NCBI RefSeq assembly: GCF_048773025.1
Contig: NW_027413956.1
Span: 620,001-684,000 of the forward strand
Direction: 5' to 3'
Source of the DNA: Camelus bactrianus
Lineage: Eukaryota; Chordata; Mammalia; Artiodactyla; Camelidae
DNA: 64,000 nucleotides
The notes under the pieces are model-generated. The model was given only the letters and a program-made list of their open reading frames with translations. It was not told the origin of the DNA and made no database searches. Shown piece after piece: positions 50,520 to 61,624 of the stretch (the stretch's first letter is position 1; each line of letters starts with the position of its first letter). The position numbers and the translations under genes are program-made.

Positions 50520-53500
50520 ATATGCATTGTAAGGTGGATTAAAGTTTGGTAATACACATGTTCACAACTCATTAAAGAATGTTTGTCGAATCCGTGATGC
50601 ATGTAACGTGTTCAGAACACGGAATGTCACGGTGAGTGAAAATAGGTAAATTACAATTCTTTTGGTTAGAACTCGCTCCAAGAGCATTTTCCTGCCAAAT
50701 CTGCCTCATTTTCAAACCTGGCATTAAAACTAACCTGTGAAATCTGAGAAAATTCTTCAAAGTGTCAGTAAGCCATATATGGTGGATGAAAGTGCTGTAA
50801 TCTACTTGCTAACAATCCTGTAATGAATATCTGTCGAATCCGAAATGCATGTAGCGTGTTCGGAACATGGAAATTCACGGTGAGCGAATCCATGTAAATT
50901 ACATGTCTATTGTTTTCAACACGCTCCAAGAGGATTTTGCCGTGAAATCTGCCTCAGTTTCGAAACTGGCGTTTGGAAAGCTCTGTGAAATCACAGAAAA
51001 TGCTTCTAAGCATCCATATGCCTTGTATTGTGATGAAAGTCCTGTAATCCACATGCAAACAACTCTACAGTGAATTTTTGTCGAATCCTATCTGCATGTA
51101 GCTTGTTCGAAACACGGAATTTCACAGCGGGAGAATCTATGTAATTTACATATCTTTTGGGTAGAACACGCTCCAACAGTTTATTCCTTTGAAAACTGCC
51201 TGATTTTCGAAACTGCTGTTAGGAAATAGGTGCGAACTCAGTGTAAATTATTCTAGGTTTAAATATGCCTTGTATGGTGGATGAAAGTTCTGTAATACAC
51301 ATGTACACAACTCATTAAAAATGTTTCTCATAACCATGATGAATGTAGTGTGTTTGGAACACGGAATGTCACGTTGAGGGAAACTATGTAAATTACATAT
51401 CTATAGGTTATAACCCAATCCAAGAGCATTTTATTGAACAATCAGCCTCAGCTTTAAACTGGTATTATGAAAATGCTGCAAAATCTTAGTAAATGCTTTA
51501 AGGTGAAAATATATCTTCAATGGTTTATTAAAGATGTGTAATTCACATGCTAACAACTCAGAAGTGAATATTTGTTGAATCCGTGGTGCATGTACCATTT
51601 TCAGAACACGGAATGTTACGGGGACGGTGTCTACAAAATGAGATTTATATTGGATAGATCATGCACCAAGAGAATTTTGCTGCGAATACTCCATGATTTT
51701 CATAACTGACGTTAGGAAAAAACTGTGAAATCTAAGTAAATGTATCTAGGTGTAAATATGCCTTGTATTGTGGTTGAAAAATCTGTAATCCACATGCTCA
51801 CGGTCATTAAATCATGTTTGTCGAAGCCGTGATGAATGTAACGTTGGAACACGGAATGTATCGGTGGGTGAAACTATGAAAATAACAACTCTACTGGATA
51901 GGACTCGCTTGAATTGAATTTTTCTGTGAAAATTTCATGATTTTTGAAACTGGATGTTAGGAAAAACCTGCGAAATCAGAATAAATACTTCTAGGTTTAA
52001 ATATGCCTTGTATGGTGGATGAAAGTTCGGTAATCCTCATGCTCACACTTATTAAAGAATGATTGTCGAATTCGTGATCCATGTAACGTGTTCGGAATAC
52101 GGAATGTCATAGTGAATGAAACAATGTAAGTTACAATTCTATTGGGTAGAACTCGCTTGAAGAGAATTTTTCTGTGAAATGTGCCTCATTTTCAAATCTG
52201 CCATTAGGAGAACACTGTGAAATCTGAGAAAATGCTTCTAAGTGTCAATATGCCTTGAATGGTGAATGAAAGTCCAGTAATCCACAGGTTAATAACAGTC
52301 TAGTGATTATTTTTCTAACCGTGATTCATGTAGCGCTTATGGAAACGGAATTTCACGGTAATGAAACGATGTAAACTACAATTCTATTGGGTAGAACTAG
52401 CTAGAATAGAATTTTTCTGTGAAAATTGCATGATTATCGAATCTGAAGTTTGGAAAATGTTGCAAAATGAGAGTAAATATTTGTAGTTGTAAATATGCCT
52501 TTATGATGGAAAAAAGATCGGTAATCCATATTTTCACAACATATTAAAGAATCGTTTTCTAATCCTTGATGCATGGACCGTGTTCGGAACATGGAATTTC
52601 ACGGTGATTAAAACAATGTAAATTACTTCTCTATTGGGTAGAAATCGCTGCAAGAGAATTTTTGTGCGAAAACTGCTTCATATTTGAAACTGGCATTTGG
52701 AAAGCACTGCAAAATCTGAGAAAATATTTCTAAGTATCAGTATTCAATGTATTGTGATGAAAGTTTGATAAATCTCATGCTAAAAAATCTGGAGTGAAAA
52801 TTTGTCGAACCATTAATCATGTAGCATGTTCGGAACACGGAATTTCACGGCCAGGGAAATTATGTAAATTATATTTCTCTTCGTTAGAAATCACTCCAAG
52901 AGATTTTTCCTGAGAAATCTGCCTGATTTTCGAATCTTGCGTTACGAAAACCCTGCAAAGTCAGATTAATAGATTCTCGGTGTAAATATGCCTTGTATGG
53001 TGGAGGAAAGTTCGATAATCTGCATGCTAACAACTCTTTAGTGAATATTTGTCGAATCCGAGATACATGAAGTGTGTTTGGAACACAGAATATCACGGTG
53101 TGCGAATCTATGTAAAATACATGTCTCTTGGGTAGAACTCGCTCCCAGAGATTTTTCTGCGAAATCTGCCTCATTTTCGAAACTGGCGTTTGAAAATCTG
53201 CAAAAGCAGAGAAAATGCTTCATAGTGTCAATATGCCTTGTATTGTGATGGAAGTTCGTAAAACCACATGCAAATAAATCTGTGGCGAATATTTGAAGAA
53301 AGCGTTATGCATGTAGCGTGATCGTATCACGGAAATTCCCGGCGATGGAATCTATGTAAACTACACGTCTATAGGGTAGAACTCACTCCAAAATATTTTC
53401 CTGAGATAACGGCCTGATTTTTGAAACTGGCATTAGGTAAAAGCTGCAAATTCAGAGTTAATGTTTATAGGTGTAAATATGCCATTTATTGTGGATGAAA

Positions 53501-54959
53501 GATCTGTAATCTACATGCTCACAACTCATTGGAGAAAGTTTGTTGAAACCTTGATGCATGTAGCGTGTTCAGAAATTGGAATGTCACTGTGAGGGAAACT
53601 ATGTAAATTACATTTCTATTGGGAAGTACTCGCTCCATGAGAATTTTTCTGCGAATCTTCCTCATTTTCAATACTGGCATTAGGAAAAACTTTCAAAATA
53701 AGAGTAAATGTTTCAAGGTGTCAATATGGCCTTTTTGGTGGATGAAAGTTCGATAATCATTATGGTAACAACTCTGTAGTTAAAATTTTCAAATCCGTGA
53801 TGCATGTAGCATTTTCGGAACACGGAATTTCACGATGACGGGTTCTATGTAAATTGCATGTCTCTTGGGTAGTACTCGCTCCAAGAGCATTTTTCTGTGA
53901 AAACTGCATGGTTTTGAAACTGATATTAGGAGAAATCTACTAAATCAGAATAAAACTTTCTATTTATTAATATGCATTGTAAGGTGGATTAAAGTTTGGT
54001 AATACACATGTTCACAACTCATTAAAGAATGTTTGTCGAATCCATGATGCATATAACGTGTTCAGAACACGGAATGTCACGGTGAGTGAAAATAGGTAAA
54101 TTACAAATCTTTTGGTTAGAACTCACACCAAGAGCATTTTCCTGCCAAATCTGCCTCATTTTCAAACCTGGCATTAAAACTAACCTGTGAAATCTGAGAA
54201 AATTCTTCAAAGTGTCAGTAAGCCATGTATGGTGGATGAAAGTGCTGTAATCCACTTGCTAACAACCCTGTAGTGAATATCTGTCGAATCCGAGATGCAC
54301 GTAGCGTGTTCAGAACATGGAATTTCACGGTGAGCGAATCCATGTAAATTACATGTCTATTGTTTTCAACACGCTCCAAGAGGATTTTGCCGTGAAATCT
54401 GCCTCAGTTTCGAAACTGGCGTTTATAAAGCACTGTGAAATCACAGAAAATGCTTCTAAGCATCCATATTCCTTGTATTGTGATGAAAGTCCTGTAATCC
54501 ACATGCAAACAACTCTACAGTGAATTTTTGTCGAATCCTATCTGCATGTAGCGTGTTCGAAACACGGAATTTCACAGCGGGAGAATCTATGTAATTTACA
54601 TATCTTTTGGGTAGAACACGCTCCAACAGTTTTTTCCTTTGAAAACTGCCTGATTTTCGAAACTGCTGTTAGGAAATAGGTGCGAACTCAGTGTAAATTA
54701 CTCTAGGTTTAAATATGCCTTGTATGGTGGATGAAAGTTCTGTAATACACATGTACACAACTCATTAAAAATGTTTCTCTTAACCATGATGAATGTAGTG
54801 TGTTTGGAACACGGAATGTCACGTTGAGGGAAACTATGTAAATTACACATCTATAGGTTAGAACCCAATCCAAGAGCATTTTACTGAAAAATCAGACTCA
54901 GCTTTGAAACTGGTGTTATGAAAATGCTGCAAAATCTTACTAAATGCTTTAAATTGAAA

Positions 54960-55204
54960 ATATATCTTCAATGGTTTATTAAAGATGTATAATCCGCATG
55001 CTAACAACTCAGAAGTGAATATTTTCGAATCCGTGATGCATGTAGCATTTTCGGAACACGGAATTTCACGATGACGGGTTCTATGTAAATTGCATGTCTC
55101 GGGTAGTACTCGCTCCAAGAGCATTTTTCTGTGAAAACTGCATGGTTTTAGAAACTGACATTAGGAGAAATCTAGTAAATCAGAATAAAAATTTCTATTT
55201 ATAA
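54960..55204 (+). repeat. Fusion monomer M8/M3 (unit 16)
   Basis: The breakpoint and the 3-base deletion are the same as in unit 15, 4684 bp away, so both copies descend from one fusion event followed by duplication of the 19-mer. Confidence 0.88.
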
Positions 55205-55616
55205 ATATGCATTGTAAGGTGGATTAAAGTTTGGTAATACACATGTTCACAACTCATTAAAGAATGTTTGTCGAATCCGTGATGCATGTAACGTGTTCAG
55301 AACACGGAATGTCACGGTGAGTGAAAATAGGTAAATTACAATTCTTTTGGTTAGAACTCGCTCCAAGAGCATTTTCCTGCCAAATCTGCCTCATTTTCAA
55401 ACCTGGCATTAAAACTAAACTGTGAAATCTGAGAAAATTCTTCAAAGTGTCAGTAAGCCATGTATGGTGGATGAAAGTGCTGTAATCCCCTTGCTAACAA
55501 CTCTGTAGTGAATATTTGTCGAATCCGAGATGCATGTAGCGTGTTCAGAACACGGAATTTCACGTTGAGCGAATCCATGTAAATTACAGGTCTATTGTTT
55601 TGAACCCGCTCCAAGA

Positions 55617-56446
55617 GGATTTTGCCGTGAAATCTGCCTCAGTTTCGAAACTGGCGTTTGGAAAGCTCTGTGAAATCACAGAAAATGCTTCTAAGCATCC
55701 ATATGCCTTGTATTGTGATGAAAGTCCTGTAATCCACATGCAAACAACTCTACAGTGAATTTTTGTCGAAACCTATCTGCACGTAGCATGTTCGAAACAC
55801 GGAATTTCACAGCAGGAGAATCTATGTAATTTACATATCTTTTGGGTAGAACACGCTCCAACAGTTTTTTCCTTTGAAAACTGCCTGATTTTTGAAACTG
55901 CTATTAGGAAATAGGTGCAAACTCAGTGTAAATTATTCTAGGTTTAAATATGCCTTGTATGGTGGATGAAAGTTCTGTAATACACATGTACACAACTCAT
56001 TAAAATGTTTCTCATAACCATGATGAATGTAGTGTGTTTGGAACACGGAATGTCACGTTGAGGGAAACTATGTAAACTACATATCTATAGTTTAGAACCC
56101 AATCCAGGAGCTTTTTACTGAAAAATCAGCGTCAGCTTTGAAACTGGTGTTATGAAAAGGCTGCAAAATCTTAGTAAATGCTTTAAATTGAAAATATATC
56201 TTCAATGGTTTATTAAAGATGTATAATCCGCATGCTAACATCTCAGAAGTGAATATTTGTTGAACCCGTGGTGCATGTACCATTTTCGGAACACGGAGTG
56301 TTACGGGGACGGTGTCTACAAAATGAGATTTATATTGGATAGATCATGCACCAAGAGAATTTTGCTGTGAATACTCCATGATTTTCATAATTGACGTTAG
56401 GAAAAAGCTGCAAAATCTAAGTAAATGTTTCTAGGTGTAAATATGC
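55617..56446 (+). repeat. Young-type tract inside old-type unit 16
   Basis: Just before this tract, M5 has flank variants (GTAATCCCCTTGC, CACGTTGAGCG, TTACAGGTC). Within it, M5 tail, M6, M7 and M8 match units 12-13 closely, including the GAACCCGTGG variant of M8. From about 56447-56465 the sequence is old-type M9 (GTTGAAACATCGG). Both edges are sharp, as after gene conversion or a double exchange. Confidence 0.78.
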
Positions 56447-57674
56447 CATGTATTGTGGTTGAAACATCGGTAATCCACATGCTCACGGTCATTAAATAAT
56501 GTTTGTCGAAGCCGTGATGAATGTAACGTTTTCGGAACATGGAATGTCTCGGTGAGTGAAACTCAGAAAGTAACAATTCTACTGGATAGAACTCGCTTGA
56601 ATTGAATATTTCAGCGAAAACTTCATGTTTTTCGAAACTGGATATTAGGAAAAACCTGCTAAATCAAAATAAACACTTCTAGGTGTAAATATGCCTTGTA
56701 TGGTGGATGAAAGTTCGGTAATACACATGCTCCCACTGATTAAAGAATGTTTGTCGAAATCGTGATGCATGTAAATTGTTTGGAATATGGAATGTCATAT
56801 TGAATGAAACAATATAAATTACATTTCTATTGGGTAGAACTCGCTTGAAGAGTATTTTTCTGCGAAATGTGCCTCATTTTCAAAACTGCCATTAGGAGAA
56901 CCCTGTGAAATCTGAGAAAATGCTTCTAAGTGTCAATATGCCTTGAATGGTGAATGAAAGTCCGGTAATCCTCATTTTAATAACAGTGTAGTAATTATTT
57001 TTCAAACCGTGATTCATGGAGCGCTTTTGGAAAACGGAATTTCACCATAATGAACAATGTAACTTACAATTCTATTGGGTAGAACTAGCTAGAATAGAAT
57101 TTTTCTGCGAAAATTGCATGATTATTGAATCTGAAATTTGGAGAAAGCTTCAAAATGAGAGTAAATATTTCTAGGTGTAAATATGCCTTTATGTTGGAAG
57201 AAAGTTCGGTAATCCACATTTTCACAACATATTCAAGAATCTTTTTCTAATCCGTGATGCATATACCGTGTTCAGAACGTGGAGTTTCACAGTGATTTGA
57301 ACAATGTAAATTACTGCTCTATTGGGTAGAACTCGCTCCAAGAGAATTTTTCTGTGAAAACTGCTTCATTTTTGAATCTGCAGTTTGGAAAACGCTGCAA
57401 AATCTGAGAAAATACTTCTAAGTATCAATATTCAATCTATTGTGATGAAAGTTCGGTAATCCACATGCTAACAAATCTGTATTGAATATTTGTCGAATCC
57501 ATTATGCATGTAGCATGTTCGGAACATGGGATTTCATGGCCAGGGAGTTTATGTAAATTATATTTCTCTTGGTTAGAAATCACTCCAAGAGATTTTTCCT
57601 GAGTAATCTGCCTGATTTTCGAAACTGGCGTAAGGAAAACACTGCGAACTCAGATGAATATATTCTCTGTGTAA

Positions 57675-57920
57675 ATATGCCTTGTAGGGTGGATGAAAGT
57701 TCGGTAATCCTCATGCTAACTACTCTGTAGTGAATATTTGTCGAATCCGAGATTCATGAAGCGTGTTCGGAACACAGAATATCACGGTGAGCGAATCTAT
57801 GTAAAATACATGTCTCTTGGGTAGAACTCGCTCCAAGAGCTTTTTCTGCGAATTCTGCCTCATTTTCAAAACTGACATTAGGAAAACTTTCGAAATATGA
57901 GAAAATGCTTCAAAGTGTCA
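57675..57920 (+). repeat. Fusion monomer M14/M2
   Basis: The head and centre follow M14 (ATTCATGAAGCG, ACACAGAATATCACGG, GTAAAATACATG). After CTCGCTCCAAGAG, at about 57840-57870, the tail follows M2 (CATTAGGAAAACTTTCG, GTCAATATGGC) and leads into M3. M1 and the rest of M2 are missing. Confidence 0.82.
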
Positions 57921-59315
57921 ATATGGCTTTTATGGTGGATGAAAGTTCTGTAATCCTTATGCTAACGAATCTGTAGTGATTATTTGTCGAATCCGTGATG
58001 CATGTAGCTTTATCGGAACACGGAATTTCACGATGACGGGTTCTATGTAAATTGCATGTCTATTGGGTAGAACTCGCTCCAAGAGGATTTTTCTGCGAAA
58101 ACTGCATGATTTAAAAACTGACATTAGGAGAAATCTACTAAATCAGAAAAAACTTTCTATGTATAAATATGCATTGTTAGGTGGATGAAAGTTCGGTAAT
58201 ACACATGTTCACAACTCATTAAAGAATGATTGTCGAATCCGTGATGCATGTAACGTGTTCAGAACACGGAATGTCACGGTGAGTGAAACTAGGTAAATTA
58301 CATATCTTTTGGGTAGAACTCGCTCCAAGAGCATTTTCCTGCCAAATCTGCCTCATTTTCAAACCTGACATTAAAACTGACTTGTGAAATCTGAGAAAAT
58401 TCTTCAAAGTGTCAGTAAGCCATGTATGGTGGATGAAAGTGCTGTAATCCCCTTGCTAACAACTCTGTAGTGAATATTTGTCGAATCCGAGATGCATGTA
58501 GCGTGTTCGGAATACGGAATGTCATATTGAAGGATACAATGTAAATTACATGTCTATTGGTTAGAACGCGCTTGAAGAGAATTTTTCTGCGAAATGTGCC
58601 TCATTTTCAAAACTGCCATTAGGAGAACCCTGTGAAATCTGAGAAAATGCTTCTAAGTGTCAATATACCTTGAATGGTGAATGAAAGTCTGGTAATCCAC
58701 ATGTTAATAACAGTGTAGTAATTATTTTTCAAACCGTGATTCATGGAGCGCTTTTCGAAAACGGAATTTCACCGTAATGAAACAATGTAAATTACAATTC
58801 TATTGGGTAGAACTAGCTATAAGAGAATTTTTCTGCGAAAATTGCATGATAATCGAATCTGAAGTTTGGAGAAAGCTTCAAAATGAGAGTAAATATTTCT
58901 AGGTGTAAATATGCTTTTTTCTTGGAAGAAAGTTCGGTTATCCACATTTTCACAACATATTAAAGAATCTTTTTCTAATCCGTGATGCATATACCGTGTT
59001 CGGAACGTGGAATCTCACGGTGATTGAAACAATGTAAATTACCTCTTTTTTGGGTAGAACTGGCTCCATGAGGATTTTTCTGCTACAACTGCTTCATTTT
59101 TGAAACTGGTGTTTGGAAAACGCTGCAAAATCTGAGAAAATACTTCTAAGTATCAATATTCAATCTATTGTGATGAAAGTTCGGTAATCCACATGCTAAC
59201 AAATCTGTAGTGAATAATTGTCGAATCCATAATGCATGTAGCATGTTCGGAACACGGGATTTCATGGCCAGGGATTTTATGTAAATTACATTCCTCATGG
59301 TTAGAAATCACTCCA
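57710..59315 (+). repeat. Irregular old block: M14/M2, M3, M4, M5/M10, M11, M12, M13 part
   Basis: The monomer register stays intact (ATATGC landmarks at 57675, 57921, 58167, 58415, 58663, 58909 and 59156) but the order skips twice. M14 runs straight into M2 sequence, losing M1. M5 runs into M10 sequence, losing M6 to M9. These look like deletions by crossing-over between non-equivalent monomers. Divergence from units 1-11 is clearly higher here. Confidence 0.88.
58415..58662 (+). repeat. Fusion monomer M5/M10
   Basis: The start is M5 (GTAATCCCCTTGC, GAATCCGAGATGC). Near 58507, inside dyad box 1, it becomes M10 (GGAATACGGAATGTCATATTG, then CGCTTGAAGAG) and leads into M11. M6 to M9 are missing from this pass. 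Confidence 0.82.
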
Positions 59316-59402
59316 AGAGAATTTTCCTGCCAAATCTGCCTCATTTTCAAACCTGGCATTAAAACTAACTTGTGAAATCTGAGAAAATTCTTCAAAGTGT
59401 CA
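59156..59402 (+). repeat. Fusion monomer M13/M4, first copy
   Basis: The start and centre are M13 (ATATTCAATCTATTG, CATGGCCAGGG, TTAGAAATCACTCC). After CTCCAAGAGA, near 59320, it is M4 tail (TTTTCCTGCCAAATCTGCC, AAACCTGGCATTAAAAC) and leads into M5. Confidence 0.85.
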
Positions 59403-61537
59403 GTAAGCCATGTATGGTGGATGAAAGTGCTGTAATCCCCTTGCTAACAACTCTGTAGTGAATATTTGTCGAATCCGAGATGCATGTAGCGTGTTCAGAA
59501 CACGGAATTTCACGTTGAGCGAATCCATGTAAATTACAGGTCTATTGTTTTGAACCCGCTCCAAGAGGTTTTTGCCGTGAATTCCGCCTCAGTTTCGAAA
59601 CTGGCATTTGGAAAGCTCTGTGAAATCAGAGAAAATGCTTCTAAGCATCAATATGCCTTGTATTGTGATGAAAGTCCTGTAATCCACATGCAAACAACAC
59701 TGTAGTGTGTTTTGTCGAATCGTATCTGCATGTAGCGTTTATTAAACACGGAATTTCACAGCAGGAAAATCTATGTAATTTACATATCTATTGGGTAGAA
59801 CACACTCCAACAATTTTTTCCTTAGAAAACTACCTGATATATGAAACTGCTATTAGGAAGAGCTGCAAACTAAGAGTTAAAGTTTCTAGGTGTAAATATG
59901 CCTTGTATGGTGGACGAAAGTTCTGTAATACACATGTACACAACTCATTAAAAATGTTTCTCAAATCCGTGATGTATGTAGTGTGTTCGGAACACGGAAT
60001 GTCACGTTGAAGGAAACTATGTAAATTACATATCTATTGGTGAGAACCCGCTCCAGGAGCATTTTACTGTAAAATCTACCTCTGTTTGGAAACTGGTGTT
60101 ATGAAAACGCTGCAAAATCTGAGCAAATGCTTTAAGGTGACAATATGTCTTCAATGGTTTATTAAAGATGTGTAATTCACATTCTAACAACTCAGCTGTG
60201 AAAATTTGCTGAATCCAAAGTGCACGTTACTTTTTCAAAACACGGAATGTTACAGTGATGGTATCTATGAAAATGGGATGTCTATTGGATCGAACATGCA
60301 GCAAGAGAATTTTTCTGTGAAAACTGCCTGATTTTCGTAAGTGACGTTAGGAAAAATCTGCGAACTCTAAGTAAATATTTCTAGGTGTAAATATGCCTTG
60401 TATTGTGGTTGAAACATCGGTAATCCACATGCTCACGGTCATTAAATAATGTTTGTCGAAGCCGTGATGAATGTAACGTTTTCGGAACATGGAATGTCTC
60501 GGTGAGTGAAACTCAGAAAGTAACAATTCTACTGGATAGAACTCGCTTGAATTGAATATTTCAGCGAAAACTTCATGTTTTTCGAAACTGGATATTAGGA
60601 AAAACCTGCGAAATCAAAATAAACACTTCTAGGTGTAAATATGCCTTGTATGGTGGATGAAAGTTCGGTAATACACATGCTCCCACTGATTAAAGAATGT
60701 TTGTCAAAATCGTGATGCATGTAAATTGTTTGGAATATGGAATGTCACATTGAATGAAACAATGTAAATTACATGTCTATTGGGTAGAACTCGCTTGAAG
60801 AGTATTTTTCTGCGAAATGTGCCTCATTTTCAAAACTGCCATTAGGAGAACCCTGTGAAATCTGAGAAAATGCTTCTAAGTGTCAATATGCCTTGAATGG
60901 TGAATGAAAGTCCGGTAATCCTCATTTTAATAACAGTGTAGTAATTATTTTTCAAACCGTGATTCATGGAGCGCTTTTGGAAAACGGAATTTCACCATAA
61001 TGAACAATGTAACTTACAATTCTATTGGGTAGAACTAGCTAGAATAGAATTTTTCTGCGAAAATTGCATGATTATTGAATCTGAAATTTGGAGAAAGCTT
61101 CAAAATGAGAGTAAATATTTCTAGGTGTAAATATGCCTTTATGTTGGAAGAAAGTTCGGTAATCCACATTTTCACAACATATTCAAGAATCTTTTTCTAA
61201 TCCGTGATGCATATACCGTGTTCAGAACGTGGAGTTTCACAGTGATTTGAACAATGTAAATTACTGCTCTATTGGGTAGAACTCGCTCCAAGAGAATTTT
61301 TCTGTGAAAACTGCTTCATTTTTGAATCTGCAGTTTGGAAAACGCTGCAAAATCTGAGAAAATACTTCTAAGTATCAATATTCAATCTATTGTGATGAAA
61401 GTTCGGTAATCCACATGCTAACAAATCTGTATTGAATATTTGTCGAATCCATAATGCATGTAGCATGTTCGGAACACGGGATTTCATGGCCAGGGATTTT
61501 ATGTAAATTACATTCCTCATGGTTAGAAATCACTCCA
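59316..61537 (+). repeat. 9-mer HOR unit (2222 bp) built on an M13/M4 fusion
   Basis: The block runs from the M13-to-M4 switch through M5, M6, M7, M8, M9, M10, M11 and M12 to the next M13-to-M4 switch. The spacing is exactly 2222 bp (for example CAGTAAGCC at 59402 and 61624), equal to nine monomers. M14 and M1 to M3 are absent. This is a separate HOR type nested at the edge of the 14-mer array. Confidence 0.9.
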
Positions 61538-61624
61538 AGAGAATTTTCCTGCCAAATCTGCCTCATTTTCAAACCTGGCATTAAAACTAACTTGTGAAAT
61601 CTGAGAAAATTCTTCAAAGTGTCA
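61378..61624 (+). repeat. Fusion monomer M13/M4, second copy
   Basis: The switch is the same as in the copy 2222 bp upstream, and this defines the 9-mer HOR. Its first about 60 bases (TGTATTGAATATTTG) resemble the M13 at 57.47 kb rather than the first fusion copy, so this copy was further recombined. Confidence 0.83.

Larger units (their letters stand above)
48338..53020 (+). repeat. HOR unit 15 (19-mer, 4683 bp)
   Basis: The monomer order is M14, M1 to M7, an M8/M3 fusion, then M4 to M13. Compared with a 14-mer, five monomers are added (about 1231 bp). The fusion monomer is at 50276-50519. Its left part follows M8 and its right part follows M3. The M14 hairpin is shortened here to TCTGC-AAAA-GCAGA. 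Confidence 0.93.
53021..57709 (+). repeat. HOR unit 16 (19-mer, 4689 bp, mosaic of young and old sequence)
   Basis: The order is the same as unit 15, with the M8/M3 fusion at 54960-55204, so the 19-mer has itself been duplicated in tandem. The unit is patchy. The first part resembles unit 15. M5 near 55490-55600 matches the old flank (GTAATCCCCTTGC, CACGTTGAGCG). About 55.6-56.45 kb matches units 12-13. From 56.45 kb on it is old-flank sequence. Confidence 0.9.

Noticed and set aside
48338-53020. Transposon or other insertion explaining the longer units 15 and 16
   Set aside because: The extra 1.23 kb is entirely made of known monomers M3-M7 in order, with no target-site duplication, terminal repeats or foreign sequence.
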